Origin: Leptodactylus fallax
Taxonomy: Eukaryota > Chordata > Amphibia > Anura > Leptodactylidae
DNA length: 64,000 bases
Direction of reading: 5' to 3'
NCBI GenBank assembly: GCA_947044405.1
Contig: CAMRHE010000357.1
Span: 1,349,501-1,413,500 of the forward strand
The notes under the pieces are model-generated. The model did no database searches, was not told the DNA's origin, and saw nothing but the letters and a program-made list of their open reading frames with translations. Positions 1 through 12,404 of this stretch are shown piece after piece. The translations under genes were made by a program, and so were the position numbers. The stretch's first letter is position 1; every line of letters starts with the position of its first letter.

Positions 1-460
1 TATTAGTGATAATAATAATAATAATAATAATCCTTTAATAGTCCCACAGTGGGGAAATTCAGTGTGTTACAGCAGCAAAGATAAGATAAGCAGATACAAA
101 TACAAATACAACATGTACAGGAATGTTCCAAGGTGAGAGGCATTACATTAATAGCAGACAGACAGATAGGAAGTAGCAGGGAGGGGGGGGGGGGGTGGAT
201 ATAACAGGCAGAGAGATATTTCAGTTCTCTGTGTGTAATGATCTCCGCTTAGGTCGGTGTTGGTTGTACAGCCTAACCGCGGTGGGGAGGAAAGACTTCC
301 GATAGCGCTCCTTCTCACACCTAGGGTGGAGCAGTCGGTCACTGACAGTACTGCCCAGCGCAATCACAGTCTCATGCATGGGATGGGAGTTATTCTCCCG
401 CATGGAGCTCACCACGGACAGTATGCTTCTGTCACCCACCACCATAGGGACTGTTATTTA
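1..460 (-). mobile_element. LINE 3' end (RT C-terminus and 3' UTR), minus strand
   Basis: The minus strand from about 445 down to 221 reads as the C-terminal tail of a non-LTR retrotransposon ORF2. It has the pattern 'HPRCEKERYRKSFLP' followed by 'AVRLYNQHR', which is typical of the end of many vertebrate LINE ORF2 proteins. The terminal segment (about 30-100) matches, in reverse complement, the tail seen on the plus strand at 49690-49780: GAATTTCCCC, then GGGACTATTAAAGGATTAT. It ends in an (ATT)n run at about 9-32, as LINE 3' tails do. The clade (L2, CR1 or Rex1 group) cannot be decided from this piece. It is 5'-truncated at about 460, where a degenerate tandem array begins. Confidence 0.6.
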
Positions 461-660
461 TAAGGGTAACTATTATTTATGAGGGGGCTATTATTAATAA
501 GGGAGCAGTATTATTTTTACGGGGTGACTGTTACTGATAAGGGGGAATATTACTGATACAGGGCACTATTTATCATTTATAAGGGCGCTATTACTGATAA
601 GGGTGTAATACTATTTATAAGCAGGGACTATTATTTATTAGGAGGCGCTATGATAACTGA
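438..660. repeat. Degenerate AT-rich tandem array
   Basis: About seven imperfect units of roughly 30 bases repeat the theme 'ctattatttataaggggg' or 'ttactgataaggg', each with a short G run after an ATTA/TTATA block. It is a decayed minisatellite with no coding potential. It directly follows the LINE end. Confidence 0.55.
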
Positions 661-1175
661 TGACTGTGTATAAAAATCTATTAGGCGGTAAAAAGGTGCT
701 CATTTGAATTGTGTGTGGTAAATGGGGCTTGTTATTACTTTTTTGTTGGCAGAAAGGAGGAGTTATTATAGGGGTTGCCAATGGAAGATGATGTTGTTTG
801 CCTATCAGCATTTGGGGCCCCGCTTTTAATTTTGCCCAGGGCCCCACTTTGTCTAAAACCGGCCCTGCATCCAGAGTTTGCTGTATCAGATAAGTTTCAC
901 CTGTAGAGGTTTATTAAATAAAGAGAAATAGAAACCCTGTGTGTAAACTACATATTTTGGATCTTTTCTTCCTTACGTATCAATATTGTAAATTCATTTT
1001 CTCTCTGTAAAGTGATAAGTAGGTTGCTCACCCTGGTGTCAAGCGCAAGAGTTGTTCTGTGTGACGAACCAGTGTTGTCCCTCAGCTACTCCTCCTTCCC
1101 TCTCACAGCATATACCTCACACATAGTATTACTATCGTAGTGTTACTGCTGACCAACAAACCAAGTAAAAATTTA
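661..1175. other. Intronic sequence, no gene recognised
   Basis: Nothing codes here. A short GGGGCCCC-containing patch at about 810-870 ('aaaccggccctgcatcc') looks like the edge of a dispersed repeat. The rest appears to be unique intron of RIMS1. Confidence 0.5.
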
Positions 1176-1619
1176 AAGGAAGTCTGTCACCAGGGTGAAG
1201 TATATTAAACCAACAGTTAGATAGGTCAGACTCACCTAAATGTAACACCTGTTTCCCCAGAAAAAGTTGTGCCTCCTTTGCCGACATATTCATTTATTTC
1301 ACAATATGCAAATGAGGAGTCTGGAGCACTGAGGGCAGCTCTGTTGCTCCAAATTTCTATTGCTCCACTGCTGTAATATTCCAAAGTGAACTCAAGAACA
1401 CAGATGAGATTCAGCATAGCTCCATGGCCCTGTCACTCAAAGAAGGGAGGGGGGAAGGAGGGTATATTAGAGCAGTGTGGAAAGTAGCAGCTTGAAGCAA
1501 TAGAGCCACTATCGGTGCTCCAAACTGCATGGGGAACAAGGCGTTACATTCAGATGAGCGAGACCTATCTGTTTTGCTGATTTAATATGTTTCTCCCCGA
1601 TGATAGACTCCCTTTAAAT
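1176..1619. mobile_element. MITE-like element next to a RIMS1 exon
   Basis: The left end reads TTAAAGGAAGTCTGTCACC. The right end, in reverse complement, reads TTTAAAGGGAGTCTATCATC, so the 444-base unit has imperfect terminal inverted repeats of about 20 bases. No transposase is encoded. The right end stops 16 bases from the GT donor of the exon at 1636-2495. Other ends of the same kind ('ccctttaa') occur at about 2890, 5765 and 6375. The superfamily is not determinable by eye. Confidence 0.55.
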
Positions 1620-1635
1620 AAATGTGCCATCTTAC

Positions 1636-2495
1636 CTTTTTCACTAACACTTTCGCTTTCAATTTCCACATCCTCACAACTTGTATATTCTGGTGTAGAT
1701 GCTCCTTCTTCTTCTGAGCTACTCACTGACATCTGTCTTCTCTTTCCACCTCTTTTAGACCTGTGAGGCTTTGGTGGGGATGGCCTAACAGATTCTGATT
1801 GATCTGAACTAAGAGAATCGTTTCTGGACATTGTCTCCATTTTCTCACGGTTAGTCTTTCTCATTAGCAGAGCAGAGCTTGGGTCTAACCGAGTCTGTTT
1901 TTTGAAAGAATCATGGTTTTTAGCCTCAATGTGTTCTGGTGGCACAGGGCTATGTCTAGGACTAGGTGGGCTGTGATTTGACACTTGGTTTGGCTTAGAA
2001 ACTATCCCATCACCATTCCTATCAATAGAATAAGACTGCTGACTTTCTAGAGCAGTTCTTTTGTCCTGATTGCCTTGCACTTGAGAATTCTTCCCTAATT
2101 TGTTCTCAGGAACTTCCGGTTCTTCTAATTCTGTATGTGGCAGGGATGCGTCACTGTGTCTCCTTTCATGCCGTGCCTTCGAAACCTTGGCGTGCATGCG
2201 CATCTGTTGCTCCTCTGGCTGTGGCTTTACAGGGTACCTGGCTAAATTGGGGTCACTTCTATATCGTGACTGATAATCTTCATCAGCCCTTTCCTTATCT
2301 TCTTCCATGTTTGTTGTTTCCTCAGATTTTTCTGGAATGTCCTGTGATCTCCCCTTTCCCAGTTTTCTACTTTCTCTTCTTTCTTTATGTTCATCTGTAT
2401 AAGCCTGCCCTGGTTGGTTAGGAAATTTCTGGTTTCTCTTTCGATCACTTTTTGAGATTTTTCCATTCTGTTCAGAAACAGACATGACTTTCTTC
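1636..2495 (-). CDS. RIMS1: RIMS1 exon: Ser/Arg-rich linker before the PDZ domain
   Basis: This is an 860-base internal exon of the RIM1 active-zone scaffold. Its first base completes an AGG Arg codon split from the previous exon (…PRD-R|KK…). It then encodes 286 codons and ends with one base of a Gly codon (…SVSEKG). The acceptor is tttatag at 2496-2502 and the donor is GTAAGA starting at 1635. Recognisable RIM1 blocks are SEQNGK, RRESRKLGKGRSQD, YQSRYRSDPNLARYPVKP, EEQQMRMHAKVS, ARHERRHSD, LDPSSALLMRK, RNDSLSSDQSESVRPSP, PKPHRSKRGGKRRQMS and SSSEEEGASTPEYTSCEDVE. The reading frame is open throughout. The region is low-complexity and rich in Ser, Arg and Glu. It joins the N-terminal zinc finger to the PDZ domain, whose exons lie left of the window. 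Paralogue choice: the blocks also resemble RIMS2, but the upstream exon is clearly RIM1-type. Confidence 0.93.
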
Positions 2496-3007
2496 CTATA
2501 AATAATCATGAGAAAAAAAAACAATTAAAAAAAACCTAGGTATATGTAACAGTATGTAACACATCTTGACAGTCCTTATATTTTCCACTGAATCTTTTTC
2601 CCAAATCAGAGGAATTATTGTGCAGAAATATACATGTATTTTCACCAATTTTATGGTTTAAATACATTGTATAATATGATATACATGCAAAAGACACACA
2701 TTATTTCTAAAGCCTTGTACCACACAGTGTGACTCATTTACAATATGTGAATGTAGCAAAGTTTGTGAATATGAATAAAACTGTGGTTTCCATGAAAATA
2801 AGGCGTCAAAGTTGAATAACAGAGTTTTTAGAAACTGTAGAATCACTTCTACAAGTTACTGTGATAAGGTTTATAATGAATTTACTGCTGACTCCCTTTA
2901 AGCCATGCTGCCGTTATTTTAGAAAGAAAAGGCTCTCCACTAGTAACTCTCCCACACATACTTGTTCTGTATTTTCTTATTGTACTATCAACGTGAACAT
3001 TTAATAT
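2496..3007. other. RIMS1 intron, no feature recognised
   Basis: AT-rich non-coding sequence between two RIMS1 exons. A 'gactccctttaagcc' end at about 2888-2903 may be the edge of a MITE related to the one at 1176-1619. Nothing else is visible. Confidence 0.5.
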
Positions 3008-3640
3008 GCTAACTGAGGCCTCTAGAGTCTTTGATGTAGTTTTTGAGTTGCTCGCAATCACTCCTAGAAGATTGTGTCAGTTGTCTTGAATGTTTTCTAC
3101 TTGTGAATTATCTTTCTCACTGTAGAATGATAGACTTCAAATTGTTTGAAAATGGTCTTAGAACACTTCCCAGATTGGTGGGTAACAACAATTGCTTCTC
3201 TAAGATCATTGCTGATGTCTTTCCTTCTTGGTATTGTGTTGACAGACTAGCAAACTGCCAAAACTTCAGTTTTTATCGAGGTGGTGATACTTGCTGATGA
3301 TTAGTTAATCAAGAGCATATGATTAGCAGCACCTGGATACTAATTATCCTCTTAATTTCTATGGAAGCAGAAAGGGTGTATCTAATTTTTTTACACACTG
3401 TTGCATTCTGGCATAGCTTTTCTCAAACAAAAAGTGACACAGTGTAATTTGTTATGTGTTGTTGTTCGTCCAAAGTTGTATTTACCAAATTATAAAACCT
3501 TCTATGGACCAGTTTTTTTTTATTATGTCCTGATATGTGAAATCATAAAATTCAAACGGTGTACTTTGTTTTACTTGTGACTGTATTGCACAATAAATTA
3601 CATATAAATATACCATACACCATCTGAGCCATTATTACTC
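3008..3640 (-). mobile_element. Tc1-like element remnant (5' half, minus strand)
   Basis: Read on the minus strand, about 3236 down to 3030 encodes a broken Tc1 transposase N-terminus: a P-R-R-K-D-I-S-N-D-L-R-E-A-I-V start followed by the helix-turn-helix pattern HHS/YHSTVRKIIHK. The start codon is ATA instead of ATG. In-frame stops follow shortly after, near 'KTFKTT'. The stretch to about 3640 resembles the corresponding terminal region of such elements. The catalytic half is missing, so this is a fossil fragment inside the short RIMS1 intron. The family is recognised from memory of vertebrate Tc1 sequences. An alignment would settle its extent. Confidence 0.6.
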
Positions 3641-3728
3641 CTAGAAATGTTACATAGATGATAATGGTAGAAACATCCTAATGTCCAGATCTGTTGTAAG
3701 ATAAACATCTGAATCACCATACTCTTAC

Positions 3729-4072
3729 CTGTCTCGTGGTGGTTCACTTCTTGACCTTGATGACTGTTTCTGCTCTTGCACTGCAGATTGTAATGATGGT
3801 TCTGACCCTTTGCTTCGATCAGACTGTAAACTAGCAGGTGAGGTTTCGTGAGAACCAGCTGTTGCAGCAGTACTTAAAGGTGTTTGAGATCTAGATCTCT
3901 CCTGTAGTCTGGCTTTCTTTTCCCTTGGTGCATCAGAACCAGCACCGGTGCCAGTGTCACTTAATGTTCCATCCTGACTTGGAGGCTGCTGTGGCCCACT
4001 TCCAAAAAACCAAGCTCCTGATTTTGTAAGAATTTCTTGTTGTTTTCGGCACAGATTACAAACCCACATAAC
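3729..4072 (-). CDS. RIMS1: RIMS1 exon: end of zinc finger, SGAWFF motif and linker
   Basis: This 344-base exon starts in phase 0 (GTT ATG TGG GTT TGT) after the acceptor ttaatag, and ends with two bases of an Arg codon before the donor GTAAGA (starting at 3728). It encodes 114 codons. The first residues, VMWVCNLCRKQQE, supply the eighth and last zinc-ligand pair (CNLC) of the RIM zinc finger. KSGAWFFGSG follows, with the conserved SGAWFF motif of Rab3-binding RIM and rabphilin proteins. The linker SQDGTLSDTGTGAGSD…REKKARLQERSRSQTPLSTA matches RIM1 and not RIM2, and so identifies the paralogue. In mammalian RIM1 the residues EDKV can be inserted just before this exon. I did not find that microexon. 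The exon ends in SRSRSEPPRD. Confidence 0.95.
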
Positions 4073-4122
4073 CTATTAAAGAGAAGCAAGAGAAAAGGCA
4101 TAAGATCAAGTTAAAAAACACA

Positions 4123-4343
4123 TTAAGGCTAAGGCCCCACGTTTGAGGAAAAGTTGCTATTTTGTTGCAAATCTTGCTGCTTTTTTGAGCCAAACACAGG
4201 AGTAGTTACAAAAGAAATGGGAAATATAAAGGAAGCACTTATACTTTTCTGTTCTGCCCAATCCACTCCTGGCTTTGGCTCAAAAATACGCTGCAAAATC
4301 TGCTACTAAAAAAGCTGCTTTTTGCAGCGTGAGGCCTTAACCT
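4123..4343. mobile_element. MITE, family 1 (GGCTAAGGCCCCAC ends)
   Basis: The left end is TTAAGGCTAAGGCCCCACG. The right end, in reverse complement, is TTTAGGTTAAGGCCTCACG. The interior is also partly self-complementary (tgctgcttttttgagcca against tggctcaaaaatacgctgca), so the whole unit folds as a long imperfect hairpin. It has no coding capacity. Related copies lie at 45339-45555, 48684-48912 and 58583-58806, with a half copy at 59643-59710. Confidence 0.7.
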
Positions 4344-4707
4344 AAAACATTAAACACTTCAAGCTATTCTTGAAGTTTATTCCTGACTGGTCCCGTTTTA
4401 TAATGTAAATGTTGTTTTATTTCTTTTTATTTATTTATTTTTTTAATATATATTTTTTACTATTGTGTAGGTAATGGTGTGGTGAACATTTTTGTAATAT
4501 ACTTTATTAAATTGTATTTTCTTTTAGCAGAAAACTAGTTCTAAAGCTCTTCCTAGCAATGCAATGACTAAGCGTTGCTAGGGAGGTCCGTCCCATATTC
4601 AGTCTGTATTGCCAATATAGAGGGGGTGTCACTTCAAATCGTTGTATCTCCATTTTTATATCAACTAGGAAAGAGATGTCATTTGAACGCTGAAATGATA
4701 GTTACAG
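4344..4707. other. Intronic sequence, no gene recognised
   Basis: T-rich tracts at 4410-4470 and non-coding sequence. The short self-complementary pair 'tagcaatgca…ttgctaggga' at about 4553-4582 could be the edge of a repeat. Confidence 0.4.
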
Positions 4708-4826
4708 TTTAGGCTAAGGCCCCACGTAACGAAATGCAGCAAAAAAACACTGCGGAAAAAAAAAAGGCAGCGGAAGTGCACTGTGTTTTTTTTGCCGCGT
4801 TTCGCTACGTGGGGCCTTAGCCTAAA
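4708..4826. mobile_element. Short hairpin MITE, family 1 ends
   Basis: The left arm begins TTTAGGCTAAGGCCCCACGT and the right arm is its exact reverse complement for that length (ACGTGGGGCCTTAGCCTAAA). The complementarity continues with a few mismatches into the A-rich loop. The 119-base unit is close to a full palindrome, so it is probably a deletion derivative of the same family as 4123-4343. Confidence 0.75.
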
Positions 4827-4984
4827 GAAGTATTCTTGTTTCAGCAAAGAAATGTTATTCGTAGTCTTCTAAAATCTTCCTTTCATACTTTATGCAAACA
4901 TTCCTAGCAGCTTTCAGAGCTTGCAGTCAATAGTGAATAGAAATCTATTAATGGAATCAGTGAATAGGGATCTATGTTGGTTAT

Positions 4985-5290
4985 GCTATAGATCAATGGT
5001 TTTCAACCTTTTTCAAGTGAAGTACCCCCTAGTGAGAAAAAGCGCCAATCGAGTACCCCCATAATAGCGATCACTTAAAAATAAGGCTTTATTTGAAGCC
5101 TCTGTGAACAGTTATGTAATATACCCTCAGTGCCCCCACATGTAGTATATTAGCCCACTCAGTATCCCCAGATGTAGTATAATGATCCCCTCAGTGCCCC
5201 CACATGTAATTCAATGGCCCCCACAGTCAGTATAATGGTCCCTTCAGTGCCCTCACATGCAATACAATGGCACCCATACACAATTATGTC
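4985..5290. repeat. Dispersed repeat with a decayed minisatellite
   Basis: The segment opens with 'ttttcaacctttttcaagtg' then 'aagtaccccctagtgagaaa', a phrase I recognise as dispersed in frog genomes. From about 5125 to 5280 the phrase 'cctcagtgcccccacatgta' recurs in units of about 36-40 bases with substitutions (four or five units). No coding. Confidence 0.5.
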
Positions 5291-6560
5291 TAAGGAGCGA
5301 GCAATGAACTGCATTCTTTACTGACCACTGTGCTCCTTGCTTCTTCCCTGCTCTGGGGCCTGTTGTGGCGTCAGCATTCATAATCCCGAGCAAAGAGGAA
5401 GTGGGGAGAAGAGTGCTGAGTAATTAATGCAGTTCATCACTCACTACCTGAAGCATCTGTAACTGCAATGAGCCCCTCCATCAATACTCATGAAGTACTA
5501 ACTGACTTTGCTATAAAGTCAAAGAAGTGGTCCTATCAGTGCCTGACAGCTATCTCTATATGCACAGTCATAGAGGGGAGGCTGTCAATCACTGATAGGA
5601 CCACCCCTTGACTTAATAGCAAAGAGAGAACAGGGAGCTCAATGGATAAACAAAAAGTTAGACTGAATCTTTTCCTATGAAAGGATATATGAATATGCTC
5701 AGCTCCTTCTGCTCTATAACATGCTGCCTGCAGCATGCACAGCATTGCCATGTTGACAGGTTCCCTTTAATAAAAGATAAAGAATTCATAAATGTTGGGA
5801 AATTTGTAGCAAACAGTGCATTTCAAAGTGCACAAAGAAGAGAGGCTGGAGGTAAAGGGATCAGGTGAAGAGATCTGGGATTGAAGAAGTTGCAGGATTT
5901 GGTGGTGGCTGATAGGAGTGAAATATTATTGTGGAGATTTGCTGAGGGTTAAGTAATATGTCATCAACAGCAGAGAAGCTGAGATATAGATAGTAGGGGT
6001 GAGTAAGAGAAGGCATAAGTGTGTGCGCATTGTCGGACTGGGGTTCCTGAGGCTCACCAGCATAATTCATTCTGGGGTCCCACTATAGAGCTAAATACCT
6101 CCCATTCGCAAATTTCTTAAAACTACTTTAACATATTTTTTTCAGAATTAGTCTGCTACTAAGCCTTTACCTTGAACCACATCTGTCCTTTGGCCCTCTC
6201 AGCTGCTGACTCACTCTTGCCTTAGACTAGGGACCCCTTAGCTTTGTGAGCAAGATGAATGTTGATGTGATCCCTGCAGTGACAGCCTGCTGTGACAGTA
6301 AGAAAACAGGACCCAGGAGGAAGGATAGTGGTTGACCTGACTCTGTGCACAGCAATTTCCTGGTTACAGGTTCCCTTTAACTATCCTTCCTTGGTCTAAC
6401 TAAAACATGATTGATCCCATCTGACACTGCCTCTTATGGCGACCTTCACTTTTCCTACACTGTCGTTGCTGGAACAACCATGGTGGATAAATTGGAATTT
6501 TAAAAATGCTCTGCCCACATCTACACTCCCTGTCATCTGCAGAACCCAAGCTTTGCCATG
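5291..6560. other. Intronic repeats, no gene recognised
   Basis: Two stretches end in 'ggttccctttaa' (about 5760 and 6370), the terminal signature of MITE-like elements. The segment 5500-5615 is internally self-complementary (gtggtcctatcagtg…cactgataggaccac). No protein family is recognisable in any frame. Confidence 0.45.
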
Positions 6561-7612
6561 TGGTAATTTGGGGGGGATTAGCCTCAATGGCAGCAGACTC
6601 CTGGACCCGACAGCGGTGTTGGTGGTACTGGGCACCGGAGAAGCAGCATTCGGATGGTGCTAGTCTAAAGTAAATGGCTTTTATTTCAGCTCTGAGAGTG
6701 GAACATAAACAAAAACAATAAACAGCCTGGGCCACATTTAGGGCACTATCTCACTCCTTGACCCCTATCTAGCCTCTGGGGCAACAAGCAGCCTGACTCA
6801 TGCTCAGCTCAAGCAAAAGTCCCCTGTGGACCCCAGCCCTCCTGGGACAGACCGCCTTTCTGTCCTTGGCTGGTTCCACAGTCCCTGCTTCCTGCAGAAC
6901 TCGACAGCAGCTCTGCCACTGTATCCACTCCCTCTGGAGTTATGCCCCACCCATAGGTGTGGCCGAGAGCCTTTTCAGGCCTGGCCCTGGGTCGCTCAAT
7001 AGCGCCCTCTGGGTTCACACACTCACAGTCATCACCTTTATTCACCACTATACCACCTGGCTCCTTCACTTCCTCTCATTGGACACCCCCTATCACCATG
7101 GTGCCATCAAAATTCTCACTGACACGAGCTATTCAGTTGCCTATAAACTCCTGTCACTTACTTTCTTCTTTTTCCTCTCACAATGTTCCTCCAAAGCCAC
7201 TAAGCAGAGCACAAGCTGTAGATTATTTTCACCCGACTGTTCCCTAAATAACCACTCAAGCACATCTATACTTTTATCTAACCACAACTTATCTTCTCCA
7301 CCCTTTGGTCTTCAACTACCTTACATAAGAAAGGTACTAAATTTATGGATTTACTATTTTATTGTGACTATATTTTGTATATCCTGATGGTTTGTTTTTC
7401 ATATAATTTATGTATGAGTCTGATGAAGGTTGTATGACTGAATTGTCACTAATACCTACTCTCCTTGGAACATTTTCACAGATATTCACTTTCTTTGTTA
7501 TTTATACACGTTTGAATGGTGAATAAATACACCGTCATTACTTCAACCAAACAAGAGAGTGAAGTCTCTTACTTGTTGCAACTAACGGGTTGGGACCCTA
7601 CTTCTATACTCA
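6561..7612. other. No recognised gene; long but non-conserved reading frames
   Basis: A 195-codon frame at 6800-7387 lacks any recognisable domain, and its composition follows the CT-rich strand. The stretch could be an old LTR or LINE remnant, because a recognisable LINE fragment follows at 7613. I see no direct support for a gene. Confidence 0.4.
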
Positions 7613-7863
7613 TTGAATAAGAGAGTGCCACCTACACTATTGTTTATTCCAACTATCACCACTGTTACCTCAGCTCTTGATTCTATTGCCCCTCTCACTC
7701 TTACTAGACCTAGGCAAATCCAAAGGCAACCCTGGTACATTGATCAAACAAAAAAGTTGAGACTAGCTACCAGGGTTGCTGAAAGGCAGTGGAAGAAAAC
7801 TCAAGGCAAAGATGATCTTATTACAAACAAGCAGTTCTCACTATTAAGCCTGCAATCACTCTG
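7613..7863 (+). pseudogene. LINE ORF2 fragment (linker between endonuclease and RT)
   Basis: The 83-codon frame has the pattern SALDSIAPLTLTR, then RQPWYIDQTKKLR, then RVAERQWKKTQGKDD. This is the segment that joins the endonuclease to the reverse transcriptase in L2/CR1-type LINE ORF2 proteins (Leu-x2-Ile-Ala-Pro-Leu, Pro-Trp-Tyr, Glu-Arg-x-Trp-Lys-Lys-Thr). Neither the endonuclease nor the RT is found next to it. It is a short, isolated fossil on the plus strand. Confidence 0.62.
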
Positions 7864-8295
7864 AAGTAGTAAGGAAGTAGTCTGCAATACAGGACTTCAT
7901 TACTCTTATATTAACTCTTCAAGCCTATCCCCTGCTTCTATTAGGTGTTCTTCTGTGAGTGTGATTGTGTGTGTGTGTGTTGGGGGGAGGTTATGGACAC
8001 TGACAGGCTGGCAGCATGGTAGATGTATAGAGACAGTGAAGTAGATGAGGGACATGTGCAATAGATGTGAATGGTTGATCATCAGCATCATGCAGGGTCC
8101 TGCTCAGGCTATGATTTTTGCCAAAAATCACGAAACTGCATGCTGTTTTTAAGCAAAAATGAACCATGTGAACACAACCTTTCTGGGAAGTGTTGTATCA
8201 TGGGACCAGATTGCATGATTGTGCTTTACAGACATTCTCAGTCTATATATATACAGATACATATGCATATTCTTATATACTATAGATACACATAC
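7864..8295. other. Intronic sequence with a short GT run
   Basis: A small (TG)n tract lies at about 7961-7980. The rest has no recognisable feature. Confidence 0.45.
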
Positions 8296-10162
<1,867 letters not shown>

Positions 10163-10516
10163 TATATATATATACAGGTAAATATGTACCGTATATGCAC
10201 ATACACATAGATAAATAAATATAAATATATAGCAAGTAGCAAGACAGGGAGAATACTGCACATCATCAGAGGGTGTACTGGGCGAGAATGAAAAACTGCT
10301 ATGAGGTGCAGTGGGCAAATGCTAGGAAGGGCTGCCTGGTAAAGCACAGACACTCCCACAACCAGGAACCATAAACCAGTCAGTACTGCATGAGCCTGAA
10401 AATATGAAGAATGGTAAAAATCATCCAAACACGCATAAAGTTACTGAATTATGTTTGTTCATTCATATAACAAGCATTTCCTGTCTTTAGTCACATTTTC
10501 TTAGTCCCCCATAATG
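10163..10516. other. Intronic sequence, TA-rich then unassigned
   Basis: The first 40 bases continue the TA-rich flank of element A. No gene or clear repeat is recognised further on. Confidence 0.4.
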
Positions 10517-11245
10517 CCATTAACCCCTTTCCGACATCCGCTGTACTATTACAGTGGATGTCGGATATTTAAACGCTAACGCCCGTGATCAGAGTTCACT
10601 CTGGTTGTGGGTATTGCATTGAGTGAGTCCAACCCAACGCCACACCCAAAAAAAAAAAAACAAAAAAAAACCCGGGGCTGGCGTGACCTGTACCTTATTT
10701 GGTGCAGGTCAGCTCCCGCACAGTGGGATTGTGGGGGCCATTTGTTTCTATAACAGCTGGGAGCATAATGAAAGCTCCAAGGCCTGTCATTGCAATACAG
10801 CTATTGAGGTTGGTGTAGTGAAAGACCCATAGACTGCAATACAGTTGTATTGCAGTCTATAGGGCATACAAGCAAAAGGTTGCTGGTTCAAGTCCCCTAA
10901 AGGGGATAATAAAATAGTTACATAAAAAAGGAGTCTTTAAAAATATTTTTTTTTAAATTAACTAAAAATTCAAATCACCCCCATTTCCCTAGATTTGAAA
11001 TAAAAATAAACATATTATACATCCCCATGTCTGAAAATGCTCAGTTTACAAACCAATAAAAATATTTACCTATATGGCGAATGCTGTAGGTGGAAAAAAA
11101 AAATCAAAAGAGCCAAACCTGTATTTTGCTCCGTTTCACATCTCATAAAAACTTTAACAAAAATCAATCAAAACATGCTTCCCTGTACACGTAAATATAA
11201 AAAAGTTATGGGTGTCAGAATATGCTGACGCCAAGGGGTTGTGCT
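10517..11245. repeat. Dispersed repeat with a terminal hairpin
   Basis: It starts with 'cattaacccctttccgacat'. The 34 bases at 10531-10564 form a hairpin (CCGACATCCGCTGTA against TACAGTGGATGTCGG, one mismatch). It continues through 'gttgctggttcaagtcccct' (10880-10899, a tRNA B-box-like GGTTCAAGTCC) and ends near 'gtgtcagaatatgctgacgc'. A second partial copy of the interior is at 61346-61560. I recognise it as an abundant frog repeat but cannot assign a superfamily. Confidence 0.5.
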
Positions 11246-11310
11246 GCTGCATAGGGAATTAAACACTTTCTCCCATAGTTTACAGCTAAAGGTCCTAACA
11301 AGGTAAAACC

Positions 11311-11570
11311 CTATGGGGCAGCATGGTGATGGTGAGAAGCCTTGCAGCTCTAGAGTCCTGGATTCAAATCCTGCCAAGGACAATATCTCCAAGGAGTTTG
11401 TATGTTGTCCCCGTGTTTACATGGGTTTCCTCCCACACTTAAAAGACATGCTGATATATTGTAGTGTAGATTATGAGCCCTATATGGGACAATGAATCAC
11501 AATGTCTGTAAAGCGCTGCGGAATATGATGGTGCGATACAAGTATAATAATAATGAATAACTGTTTGTCA
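11311..11570 (+). mobile_element. tRNA-derived SINE with L2-type tail
   Basis: The unit begins 'ggggcagcatggtgatgg', has a B-box-like GGATTCAAATCC (about 11359-11370), the phrase 'aaggagtttgtatgttgtcc', and ends 'gcgctgcggaatatgatggt' followed by an ATA/AAT-rich run. This is the layout of a tRNA-headed SINE with an L2-like 3' tail. The same tail recurs at 50820-50985 and 53600-53657. Confidence 0.6.
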
Positions 11571-12404
11571 AGATGTCCATTTAGTAAAAAGATATTGTTT
11601 TGGCTTGTAATGTAACTCTAACGCTATGATCAGTTGTATTGAAGGATACCATTTGACGTAGTTGGAGATGTGTTTGGAGGGTAGCATTTGTCATAGCTTG
11701 ATAATGTTTTGTATTCCGCTGTTTAAGAAATAAAACAGAAGAAAAGGTAATCTTAACAACTTGAATCGCAGAGATATTTGACAGACAACAACATATGGAT
11801 AGTGTAGGTGACTTTTTTCCATGTCTAAAAATCCTGAAATTCCTAAACTATGTAGAATATCATGCTAAAACCGCCAACGGCACATGTCCTATGCATATAT
11901 ACTGTACTAACGTTTACTGTATAAAGATAGTCATACTGTGCATCTAGGTCAGAACATTTCTAAAAATACACAGTATTTTAATCCTGCCATGGAATGCAGA
12001 TGTCTATGTCAGCAAGAGAATACAGATTACATGAATTCCTGGTAATAATACAGCTGCTTTTCTAGTCAACCTTTATCTGTTACATATAATATACAAGCAT
12101 GATAATCACTTTCAGTGACGTTTTCAATGAGTCTGACTTTATTCCTTCTTCTTAAGTATGGCTGCTTTCACATTGACTCTTGCAGTGTCCTGGTGCAAAA
12201 GTTAAATGTATCCATAGGGTCCCCTTTTAACCGTTGGAGGCCAAAAGACTGGGCTGGTATACAATATATGGGACTGAGGGGTAATTGCACCACAAAGTCC
12301 TATTCATATAGGCCCATTATTGCAAAGTTAATACAATCCCTTTAAGGCCATTTAGTTGAACATTTTTGCTTATTGTCAATTTTTTACTGAATAAAATGCA
12401 TATT
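11571..12404. other. Intronic sequence, no gene recognised
   Basis: AT-rich non-coding sequence. No conserved frame, repeat boundary or RNA gene is visible. Confidence 0.45.

Noticed and set aside
1565..1635. Extension of the RIMS1 exon to the in-frame stop at 1565
   Set aside because: The consensus donor GTAAGA at 1635, and the conserved SEKG end used in other RIM1 genes, place the exon end at 1636. The extension runs into a MITE.
6800..7387. A 195-codon frame on the plus strand
   Set aside because: No recognisable domain, no splice or promoter support, and composition that follows the CT-rich strand.
10880..10899. Possible tRNA gene (GGTTCAAGTCC)
   Set aside because: Only a B-box-like phrase is present. 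No acceptor stem, anticodon arm or A box fits around it, so it is a tRNA-derived repeat at most.
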